64,000 nucleotides of DNA from Aeromonas rivipollensis. GTDB taxonomy: Bacteria > Pseudomonadota > Gammaproteobacteria > Enterobacterales > Aeromonadaceae. Numbering within the stretch: position 1 is the first letter of the stretch; each line of letters starts with the position of its first letter. The notes beneath the pieces are model-generated. The model saw only the letters and a list, made by a program, of their open reading frames with translations. It did no database searches and was not told the DNA's origin. Positions 18,130 to 26,527 of this stretch are shown here, one piece after another. The translations under genes were made by a program, and so were the position numbers. The DNA lies in the NCBI RefSeq assembly GCF_037811135.1, contig NZ_CP149130.1:1112501-1176500 (forward strand). Reading direction: 5' to 3'.

Positions 18130-20400
18130 TTATGGGTTATCCGGCACTTTCGTCCGTGAAAGCAAAAGCCAATTAACCCATTGCTTTTCATGAGAAGAAT
18201 TTACTTTTACCAGTCCCTTGTCAATTGCCATCAAGCAGCATTGCCACACATCGCCATTAAAAAATGCGGCCTGTTGGCAATCGATGGCCGCCAGTTCCAG
18301 CCAGACGCTCTGCTGGTATTTGTCACTGAGTTGCATGGCCCCCGAGAGCGCCAGATAACAGAGATCGAACAGGCCGTGATGATCGAGGGCCATGGCCGCC
18401 TTGGGCAGGAAGGGGTGGCTGACGATGCCGAGGCTGATGTGCCTGTCCAGGGGGTATTCGCAGGGGAAGGCGGCCAGGGTATCCAGCAGCTCCTGTGCCA
18501 GCTGGTGCAGCTGGGCCACGTGGCGCTGGGGCACCACATAGAGCAGGTGCCCCTCGCGCAGGTCATAGATACGGCCATCCTTGGGGGTCAGCTGATTGAT
18601 GTAGTGGCCGAAGGCCTGCTCAATCTCGCGGCTGACCTGATATCCATGCCTCTCCAGGCTGTTGACCAGGAAGGGCACCCGAAACAGCAGGTAGTGGAGC
18701 TTGTCGTCAAACTCGCTGGTGGGGCGCTCGCTCAGGTACCAGCGATCGGATTTTTGCTGGCGCTTGGCCATCTCGCGAGGCCAGCGGCTCATCAGTCGCT
18801 GCCAGTTGGCCAGGCCGCTGCGCGGCTCGATGAGCAGGGCTTCGCCCAGCTGTCTGGCATTGAGTCGGGCGACCCGCAGCTTGAGCCAGAGGGTGAAGAA
18901 GAGGTAGATGAACAGGACCAGCAGCAGGCCAGTGCTGACGCTGGTCCAGAGATAGCGCTCCTGCTGATGCTGGCTCTGGTCGAGGCGCTGCTCCAGCTCC
19001 TTGACCTGCTGGGCGCGCTCCACCTGGGCGTAGTTGTCGCGGACCGCCTCCTGCTCCAGATCGAGCTGCTGCTGGCGGACCAGCTCGCTGCGCTGGTGAT
19101 AGTTCTTGTAGCTCTCGAGGGCCTGCTGAAGGTAGCCCTTCTGCTCGTAGGCGATGGCGAGCAGCCGGAAGATTTCAAACTGGCGGCGGATGTCGCCAAT
19201 CCGGTTGGCCAGGGTCAGGGCATTCTCCAGCTGCAGGATGGCGATGCCCGCCTCCTGTTGCTTGAGGTGCAGCTCCCCCAGCAGCAGCAGGGTGTCGATC
19301 AGCGACTCCTTGTCGTCCCCCAGCTCGTGGGACTGGCGCGCCGCATTGAGGTAGTTGCGGGCCAGGGTGAGGTTGCCGGTCTGCAGATAGGTCTTGCCGA
19401 TCTCGAACTTGAGGTGGGCGATGCGGGTGCGGTTGCTGCTCTCGTCCAGCAGATCCAGGGCGTTGAAGAAGTAGACCAGCGCCATGTTCATTTCCCCCTG
19501 ATCCCGGTTGAGGCGGGCGAGCACTATCAGGGCGTCGCTGAGCAGGGAGGGGTTGCCGAGGGCATGGAAGTAGTTGGCCGCCTCGTTGGCATACTGGAGC
19601 GCTTTTTGCGGCTCCTGCTCCGCCTGATAGAGGCTGATCATCTGGTTCGACAGCAGGCCGAGGAAGAGGGGATCCTGCAGATTCTTGGCCTGCTGCTGGG
19701 CGTCGATATACTCCCCGAGGGCGAGCTGGGGCTGCCCGATCGCCTGATAGAGATCCCCTCCCACTGCGCTGACCCAGGCCCTGGCCAGGGGGTTCTTGGC
19801 CTGTTCCGCCCACTGGCGCGCCTCTGTCAGCTGGCGCTTGGCCAGATCGAACTGGCGCCCCTCCATGCTGGCGTTGACGTGCAGCAGGCGGCTGTAGACC
19901 TGCAGCTGACTCTCTTTGAGGCCGGGGTTGGTCAGCAGCTTGTCCAGCTGTTCGAGCGCCATAGTGCTGGCGCCAGGGGCATGCTCCTGCATCTCCCGGC
20001 TGCGGATCTTGAGGTAGAGACCATGGGCCTGCAGCTCGAACTGCTGCTCCTTCTCGGCCATGGCGATGCCCTTGTCGAAGGACTCCTGGGCCGGCTGGCT
20101 CTGTCCCAGCTGTTGCAGGCATTCGCCCTGGAGCAGGTAGGCGCCCGTGGTCTGGGTCGCAGTGCCATAGCTCAGGATCGGCTCCCGATAGCCGTATTCC
20201 TGACGGTTGCTGATGATTTGCTTGGGGTTATTGGCCGTGCGTTCGAGGAAGGAGGTGGCAATCTGGACACATCTGGCGGGATCGGTCAGCACCAGGGTCT
20301 GTGCCTGCTGCAGATCGATAGACAACTGCTCCTTGGCCAGATCCAGATCCGGAGCCGACAGGGAGGACATCATCATTGCCAGAAAAAACAGTTGATTCAT
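18130..20400 (-). CDS. TPR-repeat membrane protein with degenerate GGDEF-like C-terminus
   Basis: A 756-residue protein. A short N-terminal hydrophobic segment (MNQLFFLAMMMSSLSA) looks like a signal peptide. Residues about 80-440 are repeated helices typical of tetratricopeptide repeats (for example AQESFDKGIAMAEKE, ALQYANEAANYFHALGNP, QALESYKNYHQRSELVRQQQ), then a coiled coil, one membrane helix at about 482-505 and a cytoplasmic domain. That domain follows the order of a GGDEF fold, but REGHLLYVVP stands where GGDEFxVLLP is expected, so it should be inactive. The layout suggests a periplasmic sensor that signals inward. It may be co-transcribed with the diguanylate cyclase 85 bases downstream. 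Confidence 0.8.
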   Translation of the reverse strand: MNQLFFLAMMMSSLSAPDLDLAKEQLSIDLQQAQTLVLTDPARCVQIATSFLERTANNPKQIISNRQEYGYREPILSYGTATQTTGAYLLQGECLQQLGQSQPAQESFDKGIAMAEKEQQFELQAHGLYLKIRSREMQEHAPGASTMALEQLDKLLTNPGLKESQLQVYSRLLHVNASMEGRQFDLAKRQLTEARQWAEQAKNPLARAWVSAVGGDLYQAIGQPQLALGEYIDAQQQAKNLQDPLFLGLLSNQMISLYQAEQEPQKALQYANEAANYFHALGNPSLLSDALIVLARLNRDQGEMNMALVYFFNALDLLDESSNRTRIAHLKFEIGKTYLQTGNLTLARNYLNAARQSHELGDDKESLIDTLLLLGELHLKQQEAGIAILQLENALTLANRIGDIRRQFEIFRLLAIAYEQKGYLQQALESYKNYHQRSELVRQQQLDLEQEAVRDNYAQVERAQQVKELEQRLDQSQHQQERYLWTSVSTGLLLVLFIYLFFTLWLKLRVARLNARQLGEALLIEPRSGLANWQRLMSRWPREMAKRQQKSDRWYLSERPTSEFDDKLHYLLFRVPFLVNSLERHGYQVSREIEQAFGHYINQLTPKDGRIYDLREGHLLYVVPQRHVAQLHQLAQELLDTLAAFPCEYPLDRHISLGIVSHPFLPKAAMALDHHGLFDLCYLALSGAMQLSDKYQQSVWLELAAIDCQQAAFFNGDVWQCCLMAIDKGLVKVNSSHEKQWVNWLLLSRTKVPDNP

Positions 20401-20514
20401 TGGATTAAGAACGGCACGCAGGTGCAGGCATGTTATCCAAGCCCACCCCCGCCCGTCCAGAGTTCATTGATGACATGGGTGATGGGCCGGATCCCCCGGG
20501 TTGTGGCGCCGGGC

Positions 20515-21363
20515 TTACTGGCGGATGAGGCGCAGGTTGGCGGGCACCGGCTCCCAGTCGCTGCGGAAGGGGTTGATGTCCAGGCCCCCGCGGCGGGTAT
20601 AGCGGGCATAGACGGTCAGCTGCTGCGGGGTGCAGAAGTGCTTGAGATCGATGAAGATGCGCTCTATGCACTGCTCGTGGAACTCGTTGTGCTGGCGGAA
20701 GGAGATGAGATAGCGCAGCAGCTTCTCCCGATTGAGGCGCGGGCCGCGGTAGTGGATCACCAGGGATCCCCAGTCCGGCTGGCTGGTGACCAGGCAGTTG
20801 GACTTGAGCAGATGGCTGTGCAGTGTCTCTTCCACTATGTCCGCCTCTGCGGCCCCTTGCAGCAGGGTCTGGTCAAACTCGTAGCTGTCGATCTCGATGT
20901 CCAGCTCGTCGATGCATTCACCCGGCAGCAGCGCTATCTGGTGGGGAGCCTGATCGAGGGGGAAGAGGGTGACACTCACATCCGCCCCGGCACAGGCGCT
21001 CAGATCCTGGACCAGCAGTGCCTGCACCGCCGCCAGGGAGTCGCAGCGGGTCTGGTTGAAGGAGTTGAGGTAGAGCTTGAACGACTTGGATTCGATGAGG
21101 TTAGGGCTGGTGGCGGGCACGGCCACTTCGCCGAGCGCGACCACGGGCTTGCCCTTGGCATTGAGCCAGGAGAGTTCGTACAGGGTCCAGACGTCGCAGC
21201 CCTGGAAGGGCAGCGTTTCGCCAAGGCCGAGATCGTCGCGGTTCAGACTGCGTGGCACGGGTTGCAGCAGGGACGGGGTGTACTGGCTGATGTAGGCGGA
21301 CTGCTGCCCCAGGCTCAGGCCCTGCAACGCGCTGGCGCCTGCGTATCTCTCTTGTTTGCTCAT
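20515..21363 (-). CDS. queF: NADPH-dependent 7-cyano-7-deazaguanine reductase
   Basis: A 282-residue long-form QueF, which reduces preQ0 to preQ1 with NADPH in queuosine synthesis for tRNA. The thioimide-forming Cys190 is in [12 protein letters not shown], at the same number as in the 282-residue E. coli enzyme, and the specific QueF motif [16 protein letters not shown] is near residue 90. The ATG at 21363 is the right start by length. A duplicated copy of the start region lies just upstream (see the repeat entry). It is divergent from syd, as in E. coli. Confidence 0.97.
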   Translation of the reverse strand: MSKQERYAGASALQGLSLGQQSAYISQYTPSLLQPVPRSLNRDDLGLGETLPFQGCDVWTLYELSWLNAKGKPVVALGEVAVPATSPNLIESKSFKLYLNSFNQTRCDSLAAVQALLVQDLSACAGADVSVTLFPLDQAPHQIALLPGECIDELDIEIDSYEFDQTLLQGAAEADIVEETLHSHLLKSNCLVTSQPDWGSLVIHYRGPRLNREKLLRYLISFRQHNEFHEQCIERIFIDLKHFCTPQQLTVYARYTRRGGLDINPFRSDWEPVPANLRLIRQ

Positions 21364-21383
21364 GCTTGTTTGCTCACGCTTGT
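21351..21383 (-). repeat. 14-base tandem repeat across the queF start codon
   Basis: CTTGTTTGCTCAyG occurs twice in a row (21351-21364 and 21365-21378), followed by CTTGT. One copy holds the queF ATG-AGC-AAA-CAA. The other gives GTG-AGC-AAA-CAA-GCA-TGA, a five-codon ORF whose stop overlaps the queF ATG. Confidence 0.85.
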
Positions 21384-21468
21384 CTGATAAAGGGTTTGAT
21401 GGTGCAATGCCCGGATTTTTCGGTCAGGTTCTTGCGGCGATCAGAGGCCGCTATTGTGGGGAATATCG

Positions 21469-22017
21469 ATGTCGGATCAAGTCCTGTCTGCCCTGGAGCA
21501 GTTCTTTTTACGCTGGCAGCGCGATGGCGAGGCGAGGCGAGGGCTGCCTCTGTGCGAGTGGGAGGCCGACTGGCGCTCCCCTTGCGAGCTGGATGAGCCC
21601 AGGGAGGGGCGGGTGGCCTGGCGCCCGCACCGGCGCCCTGTGCCCGCCGACTTTGCGGCCATGGCCGATGCCCTGGAGCTGACCCTGCACCCGAGCGCCC
21701 TTGCCCTGTTTGGCCACTGGTTCAGCCGCCCGCTCCCCTGCTGCTACAAGGGGCTGCGCATCGAACTCATACTGCCGTGGAACGAGGCGGATCTGGATCT
21801 GCTCAAGGAGAACCTCATCGGCCACCTGCTGATGCTGCGCAAGTTGAAGCGCCCCCCTTCGCTCTTCATCGCCACCACCCGCAACGAGATGACGCTGATA
21901 TCGCTCGACAACGAGAGCGGCCAGGTCTGGCTGGAGTGGCTGGACTCCGGTCGCCGTCTGGTGCTGGCCCCCTCGCTGCCCGATTTTCTCGCGCGGCTGG
22001 AAACCTTGCCGCAGTAG
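21469..22017 (+). CDS. syd: SecY-interacting protein Syd
   Basis: A 182-residue cytoplasmic protein related to E. coli Syd (181 residues), which binds SecY and is thought to check the quality of the SecYEG translocon. Features are the N-terminal helix LSALEQFFLRW, the acidic/aromatic CEWEADWRSPCELDEP and the C-terminal LISLDNESGQVWLEWL. The start ATG at 21469 follows GTGGGGAA; a five-codon in-frame extension begins at 21454. It is divergent from queF and ends at a strong hairpin. Confidence 0.94.
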   Translation: MSDQVLSALEQFFLRWQRDGEARRGLPLCEWEADWRSPCELDEPREGRVAWRPHRRPVPADFAAMADALELTLHPSALALFGHWFSRPLPCCYKGLRIELILPWNEADLDLLKENLIGHLLMLRKLKRPPSLFIATTRNEMTLISLDNESGQVWLEWLDSGRRLVLAPSLPDFLARLETLPQ

Positions 22018-22042
22018 GCGGACCCGTTTTCCCTAGCCAAGC

Positions 22043-22084
22043 ATGAAAGAAGGGCCTTGCCATCCGGCAAGGCCCTTCTTTCAT
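22043..22084. terminator. Perfect 19-bp hairpin between syd and a convergent gene
   Basis: ATGAAAGAAGGGCCTTGCC pairs perfectly with its complement across the 4-base loop ATCC. U-rich stretches exist in both directions within the stem arms (CTTCTTTCAT), so it can end transcripts from either side. Confidence 0.85.
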
Positions 22085-22104
22085 GGGGGGGAACGGCGCA
22101 GGAG

Positions 22105-22890
22105 CTAGTCCTTGAAATCCCAGGAGAGGTTGGAGACCAGCCGGCAGGGATCGCACTTGAAGTCGAAGATCTCGTGCAATGGGGCTGCCAGTGCCCAGTG
22201 GCCGCCACAGCCCGGGCAGGGGCGTGCCAACTCCGCCGCCTTGCTCAGGCCGCCGACCCTGTAGAGGTAGTAGTAAGTCGGGATCCCGCAGAGCCCCTCC
22301 AGTCGTCTGGCCAGATCGCTGCCCCGGCGCTGCAGGCGGCTGCCCACCTCGCTGATTTCGTGCAGCACAGCGTGCTCGGCGATGGAGCCATTCATCTGCA
22401 ACTGATCGCAGGCCTCCCAATCCTCCTGCCACTTGATGATCTGCTTGTGGTCGCCGTTGGCGATAGCGGGCAGACGGTAGAGCGGAATGGGGGCGAAATG
22501 ATCGCCGCAGCGCAGGGGGGAGCAAGTGTGCACAAAGCTGGTGTAGAGCAGCATCCAGCTCGGCCGCTCGCCCTCCTGGCCGCAAGGATCCGTGCTGTCG
22601 GAGAGCAGATCCATGCCGAGCAGATGGGGCTTGGGGGCCAGCAGTCCCGCCTGGTGCAGGCCCTGTTCGGCCAGCGCGACCTGCTCGCTCTGGTTGTCCG
22701 GGTGCAGGCTGTCCTGCTCCGGGCAGACCACCCGGCTGACGAAGCAACCATCCTGCATGCTGGTGGGAAACTCCCGCCCCAGGATCTGCCCCTGGTAGCG
22801 CAGCATGTCGAGGTAGTTGACGATGGCCGGCTCGGCTTCGCCGAGGGAGGTGTCACGGTAGCATTCAAAGTTGAGTTCGAGGATATACAT
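22105..22890 (-). CDS. Zn-ribbon protein (DUF2310)
   Basis: A 261-residue protein of unknown function that fits the DUF2310 family. Near the C-terminus four cysteines in two CxxC pairs (CPGCGGHW and CDPCRL) form a likely zinc ribbon. Other cysteines occur in the middle (VVCPEQD, HTCSPLRCGDH). It has no signal peptide or membrane helix. The ATG at 22890 is only 9 bases after the stop of the gene at 22900, so the two form an operon. The role is not known. Confidence 0.8.
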   Translation of the reverse strand: MYILELNFECYRDTSLGEAEPAIVNYLDMLRYQGQILGREFPTSMQDGCFVSRVVCPEQDSLHPDNQSEQVALAEQGLHQAGLLAPKPHLLGMDLLSDSTDPCGQEGERPSWMLLYTSFVHTCSPLRCGDHFAPIPLYRLPAIANGDHKQIIKWQEDWEACDQLQMNGSIAEHAVLHEISEVGSRLQRRGSDLARRLEGLCGIPTYYYLYRVGGLSKAAELARPCPGCGGHWALAAPLHEIFDFKCDPCRLVSNLSWDFKD

Positions 22891-22899
22891 GGGGAGGCA

Positions 22900-23196
22900 T
22901 CAATCCTGCTGCTGTTTGAGCAGCAGGGCGGTCAGGCGATCGACCTTCTGCTCGAGGCGATTGAGCTGCTCGCCCAGCTGTTGCAAATCGATGGCCTGGG
23001 CCGGGGCGGCAGCGGTGGGCGCGCTGGCCGGGGCTGGGTCTGCCGACTGGGGCTGTTGCTTCCACTGGCTCAACACCTTGAGCAGCTCCGCCATGGGCAC
23101 GGGGTGACTGAGGCGGGCCTTGACCATGGCGGTGGAGGGGGTGATCCCCCTGGCACTCAGTTCATTGGCTATCTGGATGATCTCTTGGGCTGACAT
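22900..23196 (-). CDS. Small protein with KfrA-like N-terminal region and coiled-coil tail
   Basis: A 98-residue protein. The start ATG at 23196 follows GCAGGAG. Residues 1-48 (IIQIANELSARGITPSTAMV, then VKARL...LLKVLSQWK) resemble the helical N-terminal DNA-binding region of KfrA-type proteins, but this similarity is weak and from memory. A Pro/Ala-rich linker (about 50-70) leads to a heptad-patterned coiled coil (LGEQLNRLEQKVDRLTALLL). It could be a small DNA-binding dimer. It lies upstream of the DUF2310 gene in one transcript. Confidence 0.65.
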   Translation of the reverse strand: MSAQEIIQIANELSARGITPSTAMVKARLSHPVPMAELLKVLSQWKQQPQSADPAPASAPTAAAPAQAIDLQQLGEQLNRLEQKVDRLTALLLKQQQD

Positions 23197-23231
23197 CTTG
23201 GCTCCTGCGCTGCTGTCTTGCTGCTTGCGGA

Positions 23232-23397
23232 TGGTGGCACAGAGCTTAATCAAAGCCTGTCCATCAGGAAAGCGGCGCCAAGGGGGGAGGCTCAGTTTGT
23301 TGAGGTGGGGGAAACCGGGGCGATTGAGATGTGATTGGTGGCACAGAGCTCAAACCCCGGCCCTCGGGAAAGCGGGGGACGCGGGCCGCTCAGTTTG
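23232..23397. repeat. Imperfect tandem duplication after the DUF2789 gene
   Basis: TGGTGGCACAGAGCT occurs at 23232-23246 and 23336-23350; each copy is followed by a GGAAAGCGG block and then by GCTCAGTTTG (23290-23299 and 23388-23397). The right copy includes the stop codon of the DUF2789 gene. Confidence 0.75.
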
Positions 23398-23626
23398 CCT
23401 GGCGCAGCATCACGTCCAGTTGGTCGATGGCTTCGGACCAGTCGGAGTCGTTCCAGAGTGCGTCGCGCAGGAACACGGCCTGGGAAGGGCTCCAGAAGCT
23501 GGCCTCTGGCAGCAGGGTCTGGTTGTCCAGATGGTGCTCACGGATGAAGCGGTGCAGGCTTATCTCGTCATTGGCCAGGCCCAGCTGGGCGAAGAGGGCA
23601 GGCATGTCATGGGTCAGCAATTCCAT
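23390..23626 (-). CDS. DUF2789 family protein
   Basis: A 78-residue acidic protein with the pattern of DUF2789 (FAQLGLANDEISLHRFIREH, then FWSPSQAVFLRDALWNDSDWSEAIDQLD). The function is unknown. The ATG at 23626 has AAGGAGAC at good spacing. It is soluble and cytoplasmic by sequence, and stands alone between the KfrA-like and DUF3301 genes on the same strand. Confidence 0.85.
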   Translation of the reverse strand: MELLTHDMPALFAQLGLANDEISLHRFIREHHLDNQTLLPEASFWSPSQAVFLRDALWNDSDWSEAIDQLDVMLRQAN

Positions 23627-23692
23627 CTCGTGTCTCCTTGAAGGGCGATTGTCGAGAATTATAGCCAGCCGCCACGGCCTTGCCCTTATGGG

Positions 23693-23989
23693 CTAGGAGG
23701 GGAGGCGATGGGGCGGCAGCTCGACCCCGGCGACATGCAGGCCCTGCATGCAGAGCTGGCCCTGGTAATGGCTCTCCCCGTCGCTGGAGAACTCGAACTG
23801 GTAATAGGTCAGCAGGCGCAGGGGCTTGTGCCCCAGGGCGCGATGGGTGCGAGCCAGCGACAGCAGTTGCAGATCGTGATGCTGGCAGTATCGCCGCATA
23901 TATTGCCAGGCCAGCTCCGCCTGGCGGCGCTGTTGCCAGAAGGCCCAGCCGATGGCTCCCAGCAGCAAGATTCCAAGCATTTCTCCCAT
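23693..23989 (-). CDS. DUF3301 membrane-anchored protein
   Basis: A 98-residue protein with one N-terminal membrane helix (MGEMLGILLLGAIGWAFW) followed by a charged turn (QQRRQAELAW) and a small beta-rich domain (LLSLARTHRALG, LLTYYQFEFSSDGE). This order is typical of DUF3301. The function is unknown. The ATG at 23989 follows AAGGAA; a second ATG three codons on is possible. Same direction as the DUF3549 gene, 71 bases upstream. Confidence 0.8.
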   Translation of the reverse strand: MGEMLGILLLGAIGWAFWQQRRQAELAWQYMRRYCQHHDLQLLSLARTHRALGHKPLRLLTYYQFEFSSDGESHYQGQLCMQGLHVAGVELPPHRLPS

Positions 23990-24060
23990 CAGCGGGTTCC
24001 TTCTGTGATGTATGGCCTGGGCCGTGCTTCCCCGGGAAAGCACAGCCGCACCGAGAGTGG

Positions 24061-25089
24061 TTATACCGAGGCGAACAGTCGGCCTATGGCCTGGCCGAGG
24101 GCCTCGCTGCGCTCGGGGTCACGCAGCCTTGCCAGCATATCATTGCGCAGGGCGGGCAGTGTCACCAGCTCGGCAAAGACCTGATTGAAGAACTGGGTGG
24201 GCTGCAGGGCGAGCTGCTCCAGAAACAGCCCCAGCAGCTCGGGGTTTTTCAGATCGGGCCAGAGACGGCCTGCGATGGCGAGCAGCAGGGCCGGGCTCGG
24301 CCGGGTGTGCAACAGGGTGAGCAGCTTGTTGCTGCGCAAGGCATTGCCTGAGCAGGAGGCCAGCGCCCGGCACAGGTAGGCCAGGGTCTCGGCATTGGGG
24401 TCGGCACACTCCTGCTCCTTGCCGATGCGCTCGAGCAGGGCACCCTGCAGCGCCGGGGGCAGGGGGGCGTTTTCCAGGCTCTGGCACAGGGCGTAGAGCG
24501 GCTCCAGAGGGAGCCTTGGCAGCGCCTTGCACACCAGGGCCAGATTGCGTTCATCCTGCAGCCGCTCCGCCAGATCGGCGAAGCCTTGCAGCCCCAGGGC
24601 CTGCCACCCCTCTTCCCCCGGCGCCGCCAGGTAGTGGCAGAGGGCCTCGTAGTAGGCGGAAGGCGCCTGTTCCAGCTGGCGGGCCAGCTTGGCATGCAGG
24701 CTGGCCATCTTGGCCTCGGCCGGTCGGAAGGTGTAGGGATTGTCGGCCAGTCGCTGCGCCTTCTCCTCGTCCAGATCGCCGGTGAGCTTGTAACCCAGGG
24801 TCTCGATCACCTGATCCATGAAGTGCTTGGGGCCGCTGGCGATGAGCAGACCATGCTCGTCGAGGGCAAACTTGAGGAACCAGAGGTAGTGCCTGGATTC
24901 AGCTGGCTGGAAGAAGTGCACACCGAGCCAGGCATGCTGTTGCAGTGGCCAGGGGTAGGGCTCCTGCTGCTGTTCGATGCGAACGAAGAGATCGCTCGCC
25001 AGCGGGCGCACCTGGCGGCCCATGTCGAACAGCTGGAACTGGGTCTCGGCCTGGGTCAGAAATTCGGTCAGGGTATTGATGGCAGACAT
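24061..25089 (-). CDS. DUF3549 family protein
   Basis: A 342-residue soluble protein made mostly of helices, rich in Leu, Ala and Gln, with no signal peptide. It matches the size and opening (NTLTEFLTQAETQFQLFDMGR) of DUF3549 proteins, which have no known function. The start at 25089 is the first ATG that gives the family N-terminus; no strong ribosome site is visible. An in-frame extension back to 25635 crosses the promoter region of yqcC and is rejected. It is divergent from yqcC and lies upstream of DUF3301 on the same strand. Confidence 0.82.
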   Translation of the reverse strand: MSAINTLTEFLTQAETQFQLFDMGRQVRPLASDLFVRIEQQQEPYPWPLQQHAWLGVHFFQPAESRHYLWFLKFALDEHGLLIASGPKHFMDQVIETLGYKLTGDLDEEKAQRLADNPYTFRPAEAKMASLHAKLARQLEQAPSAYYEALCHYLAAPGEEGWQALGLQGFADLAERLQDERNLALVCKALPRLPLEPLYALCQSLENAPLPPALQGALLERIGKEQECADPNAETLAYLCRALASCSGNALRSNKLLTLLHTRPSPALLLAIAGRLWPDLKNPELLGLFLEQLALQPTQFFNQVFAELVTLPALRNDMLARLRDPERSEALGQAIGRLFASV

Positions 25090-25302
25090 GAAGGCATCCG
25101 GCTGAATGTGATGCGGGCGATTATAAGGAGGCTGCATCAGATAGCCAGTGGTGCAGGTGCGGGCCATGAAAGTGATGGCAGCATGGCAGCCACCCCGGGG
25201 GCGGTGTATAGTAACGCCCCTTTTTGGCACGCGTGTTTGAATGAAGACGGGATCCCTGCCCTCTGGCAGCGGGATGACCGTCGAGACGAGGAAGAGGACG
25301 AG

Positions 25303-25638
25303 ATGAATCAATATTTGCTGGTCGCCGGTCTGCTGGGTGAACTCACCGCCGAGTTGCAACGCCTCGAACGCTGGCAAGCCGAGCATCCGGGGGCCGAGGC
25401 GCTGGCGAGCGAGCTGCCGTTTTGCGTCGATACCCTGAGCTTCGATCAATGGTTGCAGTTCGTGCTGATCCCGCGCATGGAGCAACTGGTGCTGCTGCAG
25501 GCGCCGCTGCCCACCAGCGTATCCCTCTATCCCATGGCGAGCGAAGCCTACAAGGACGAGCTGGCCGAGGTGGCCGGACTGCTGCGCCTCATCGGTCGTT
25601 TCGATCTGCTGCTGACCGGAAAAGTGGTGGAGCAATGA
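25303..25638 (+). CDS. yqcC: YqcC family protein (DUF446)
   Basis: A 111-residue protein of unknown function similar to E. coli YqcC: LLGELTAELQRLERWQ at the start, LPFCVDTLSFDQWLQFVLIPRMEQL in the middle. The ATG at 25303 follows GAGGACGAG. The order yqcC - truC - yqcA is conserved with E. coli, where these genes adjoin syd. A TATAGT -10-like hexamer occurs at 25207-25212. The stop codon overlaps the start of a 25-codon ORF. Confidence 0.9.
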   Translation: MNQYLLVAGLLGELTAELQRLERWQAEHPGAEALASELPFCVDTLSFDQWLQFVLIPRMEQLVLLQAPLPTSVSLYPMASEAYKDELAEVAGLLRLIGRFDLLLTGKVVEQ

Positions 25639-25712
25639 TCAATCCCCTGCCTGCCCAGCCACGGGCTCTGGCCGCGGCGTACTTCATTGGCGATACCCGG
25701 AGGGCGGCATGA
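25635..25712 (+). CDS. Possible 25-codon bridging ORF between yqcC and truC
   Basis: An ATG overlaps the yqcC stop (ATGA) and the frame stays open for 25 codons (MINPLPAQPRALAAA...) until a TGA that overlaps the truC ATG (again ATGA). GGTGGAG lies upstream. This may couple translation of yqcC to truC rather than make a functional peptide. Chance cannot be excluded. Confidence 0.3.
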   Translation: MINPLPAQPRALAAAYFIGDTRRAA

Positions 25713-26455
25713 AACTGACTCTGCTCTATCAGGATGACTGGCTGGTGGCGGTCAACAAGCCGTCGGGCCTGCTGGTGCATCGCAGCTGGCTCGACAAGGC
25801 CGAGACCCGTTTCGCCATGCAGATGACCCGGGATCTCATCGGGGGGCGTCATGTCTACCCCGTGCACCGGCTCGACAGGCCCACCTCTGGGGTGTTGCTG
25901 TTTGCCCTCGATCCCGCCGTGGCCCGTACCCTGACCGAAGCCTTTGCCGCCCGTCAGGTGCACAAGGAGTATCTGGCGCTGGTGCGGGGCTGGGCCCCCG
26001 AGCAGGGGCTGATCGACTATCCCCTCAAGGAGCAGCTGGACAAGATAGCCGACGCCATGAGCTCCCCCGATCGCCCGGCCCAGGAGGCGGTGACGGCGTT
26101 TCGTCGCCTGCACCAGGTCGAACTGCCCCACGCCGTCTCGAAGAAGCACCCCACCAGCCGCTACAGCCTGGTCAGGCTCTTCCCCAAGACGGGCCGCAAG
26201 CATCAGCTGCGTCGTCATCTGGATCACCTGTTCCACCCCATCGTCGGCGACACCACCCACGGCGATGGCCGGCATAATCGCTTCTTTCGCGAGCACTATG
26301 GGTGCGAGCGGCTGCTGCTGGTCGCCCACCGCTTGAGCTTCGAGCACCCGGTGCTCAAGGTGCCGATGCGGATCCAGGCGCCACTCGGCCCGGAAGTGCT
26401 GGGCCTGTTCGCCAGGCTGGGGTGGCCCGCCAGCGAGAGCGACTACGGCGCCTGA
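25709..26455 (+). CDS. truC: tRNA pseudouridine(65) synthase
   Basis: A 248-residue RluA-family enzyme that makes pseudouridine at position 65 of tRNA. It begins with LYQDDWLVAVNKPSGLLVH and has the catalytic motif HRLDRPTSGVL with Asp56; FPKTGRKHQLRRHL is the conserved RNA-binding part. Length and neighbours match E. coli TruC (formerly YqcB). The ATG at 25709 follows GGAGGG. Confidence 0.95.
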   Translation: MKLTLLYQDDWLVAVNKPSGLLVHRSWLDKAETRFAMQMTRDLIGGRHVYPVHRLDRPTSGVLLFALDPAVARTLTEAFAARQVHKEYLALVRGWAPEQGLIDYPLKEQLDKIADAMSSPDRPAQEAVTAFRRLHQVELPHAVSKKHPTSRYSLVRLFPKTGRKHQLRRHLDHLFHPIVGDTTHGDGRHNRFFREHYGCERLLLVAHRLSFEHPVLKVPMRIQAPLGPEVLGLFARLGWPASESDYGA

Positions 26456-26527
26456 CCCCCGTCATCATTTGTGACCTCTGACCGGGCTGTGGCATGCTGT
26501 AGGCCACGTCTGTCAGAGGAACCACTT

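Noticed and set aside
18181-21387. 1,068-codon open frame on the plus strand across the TPR gene and queF
   Set aside because: It is antisense to two genes with recognisable domains, is low in complexity (Gln/Leu/Gly-rich), and crosses the gap between them.
24586-25638. 350-codon ORF that extends yqcC far upstream
   Set aside because: The extra 239 codons are antisense to the DUF3549 gene; the family start and ribosome site are at 25303.
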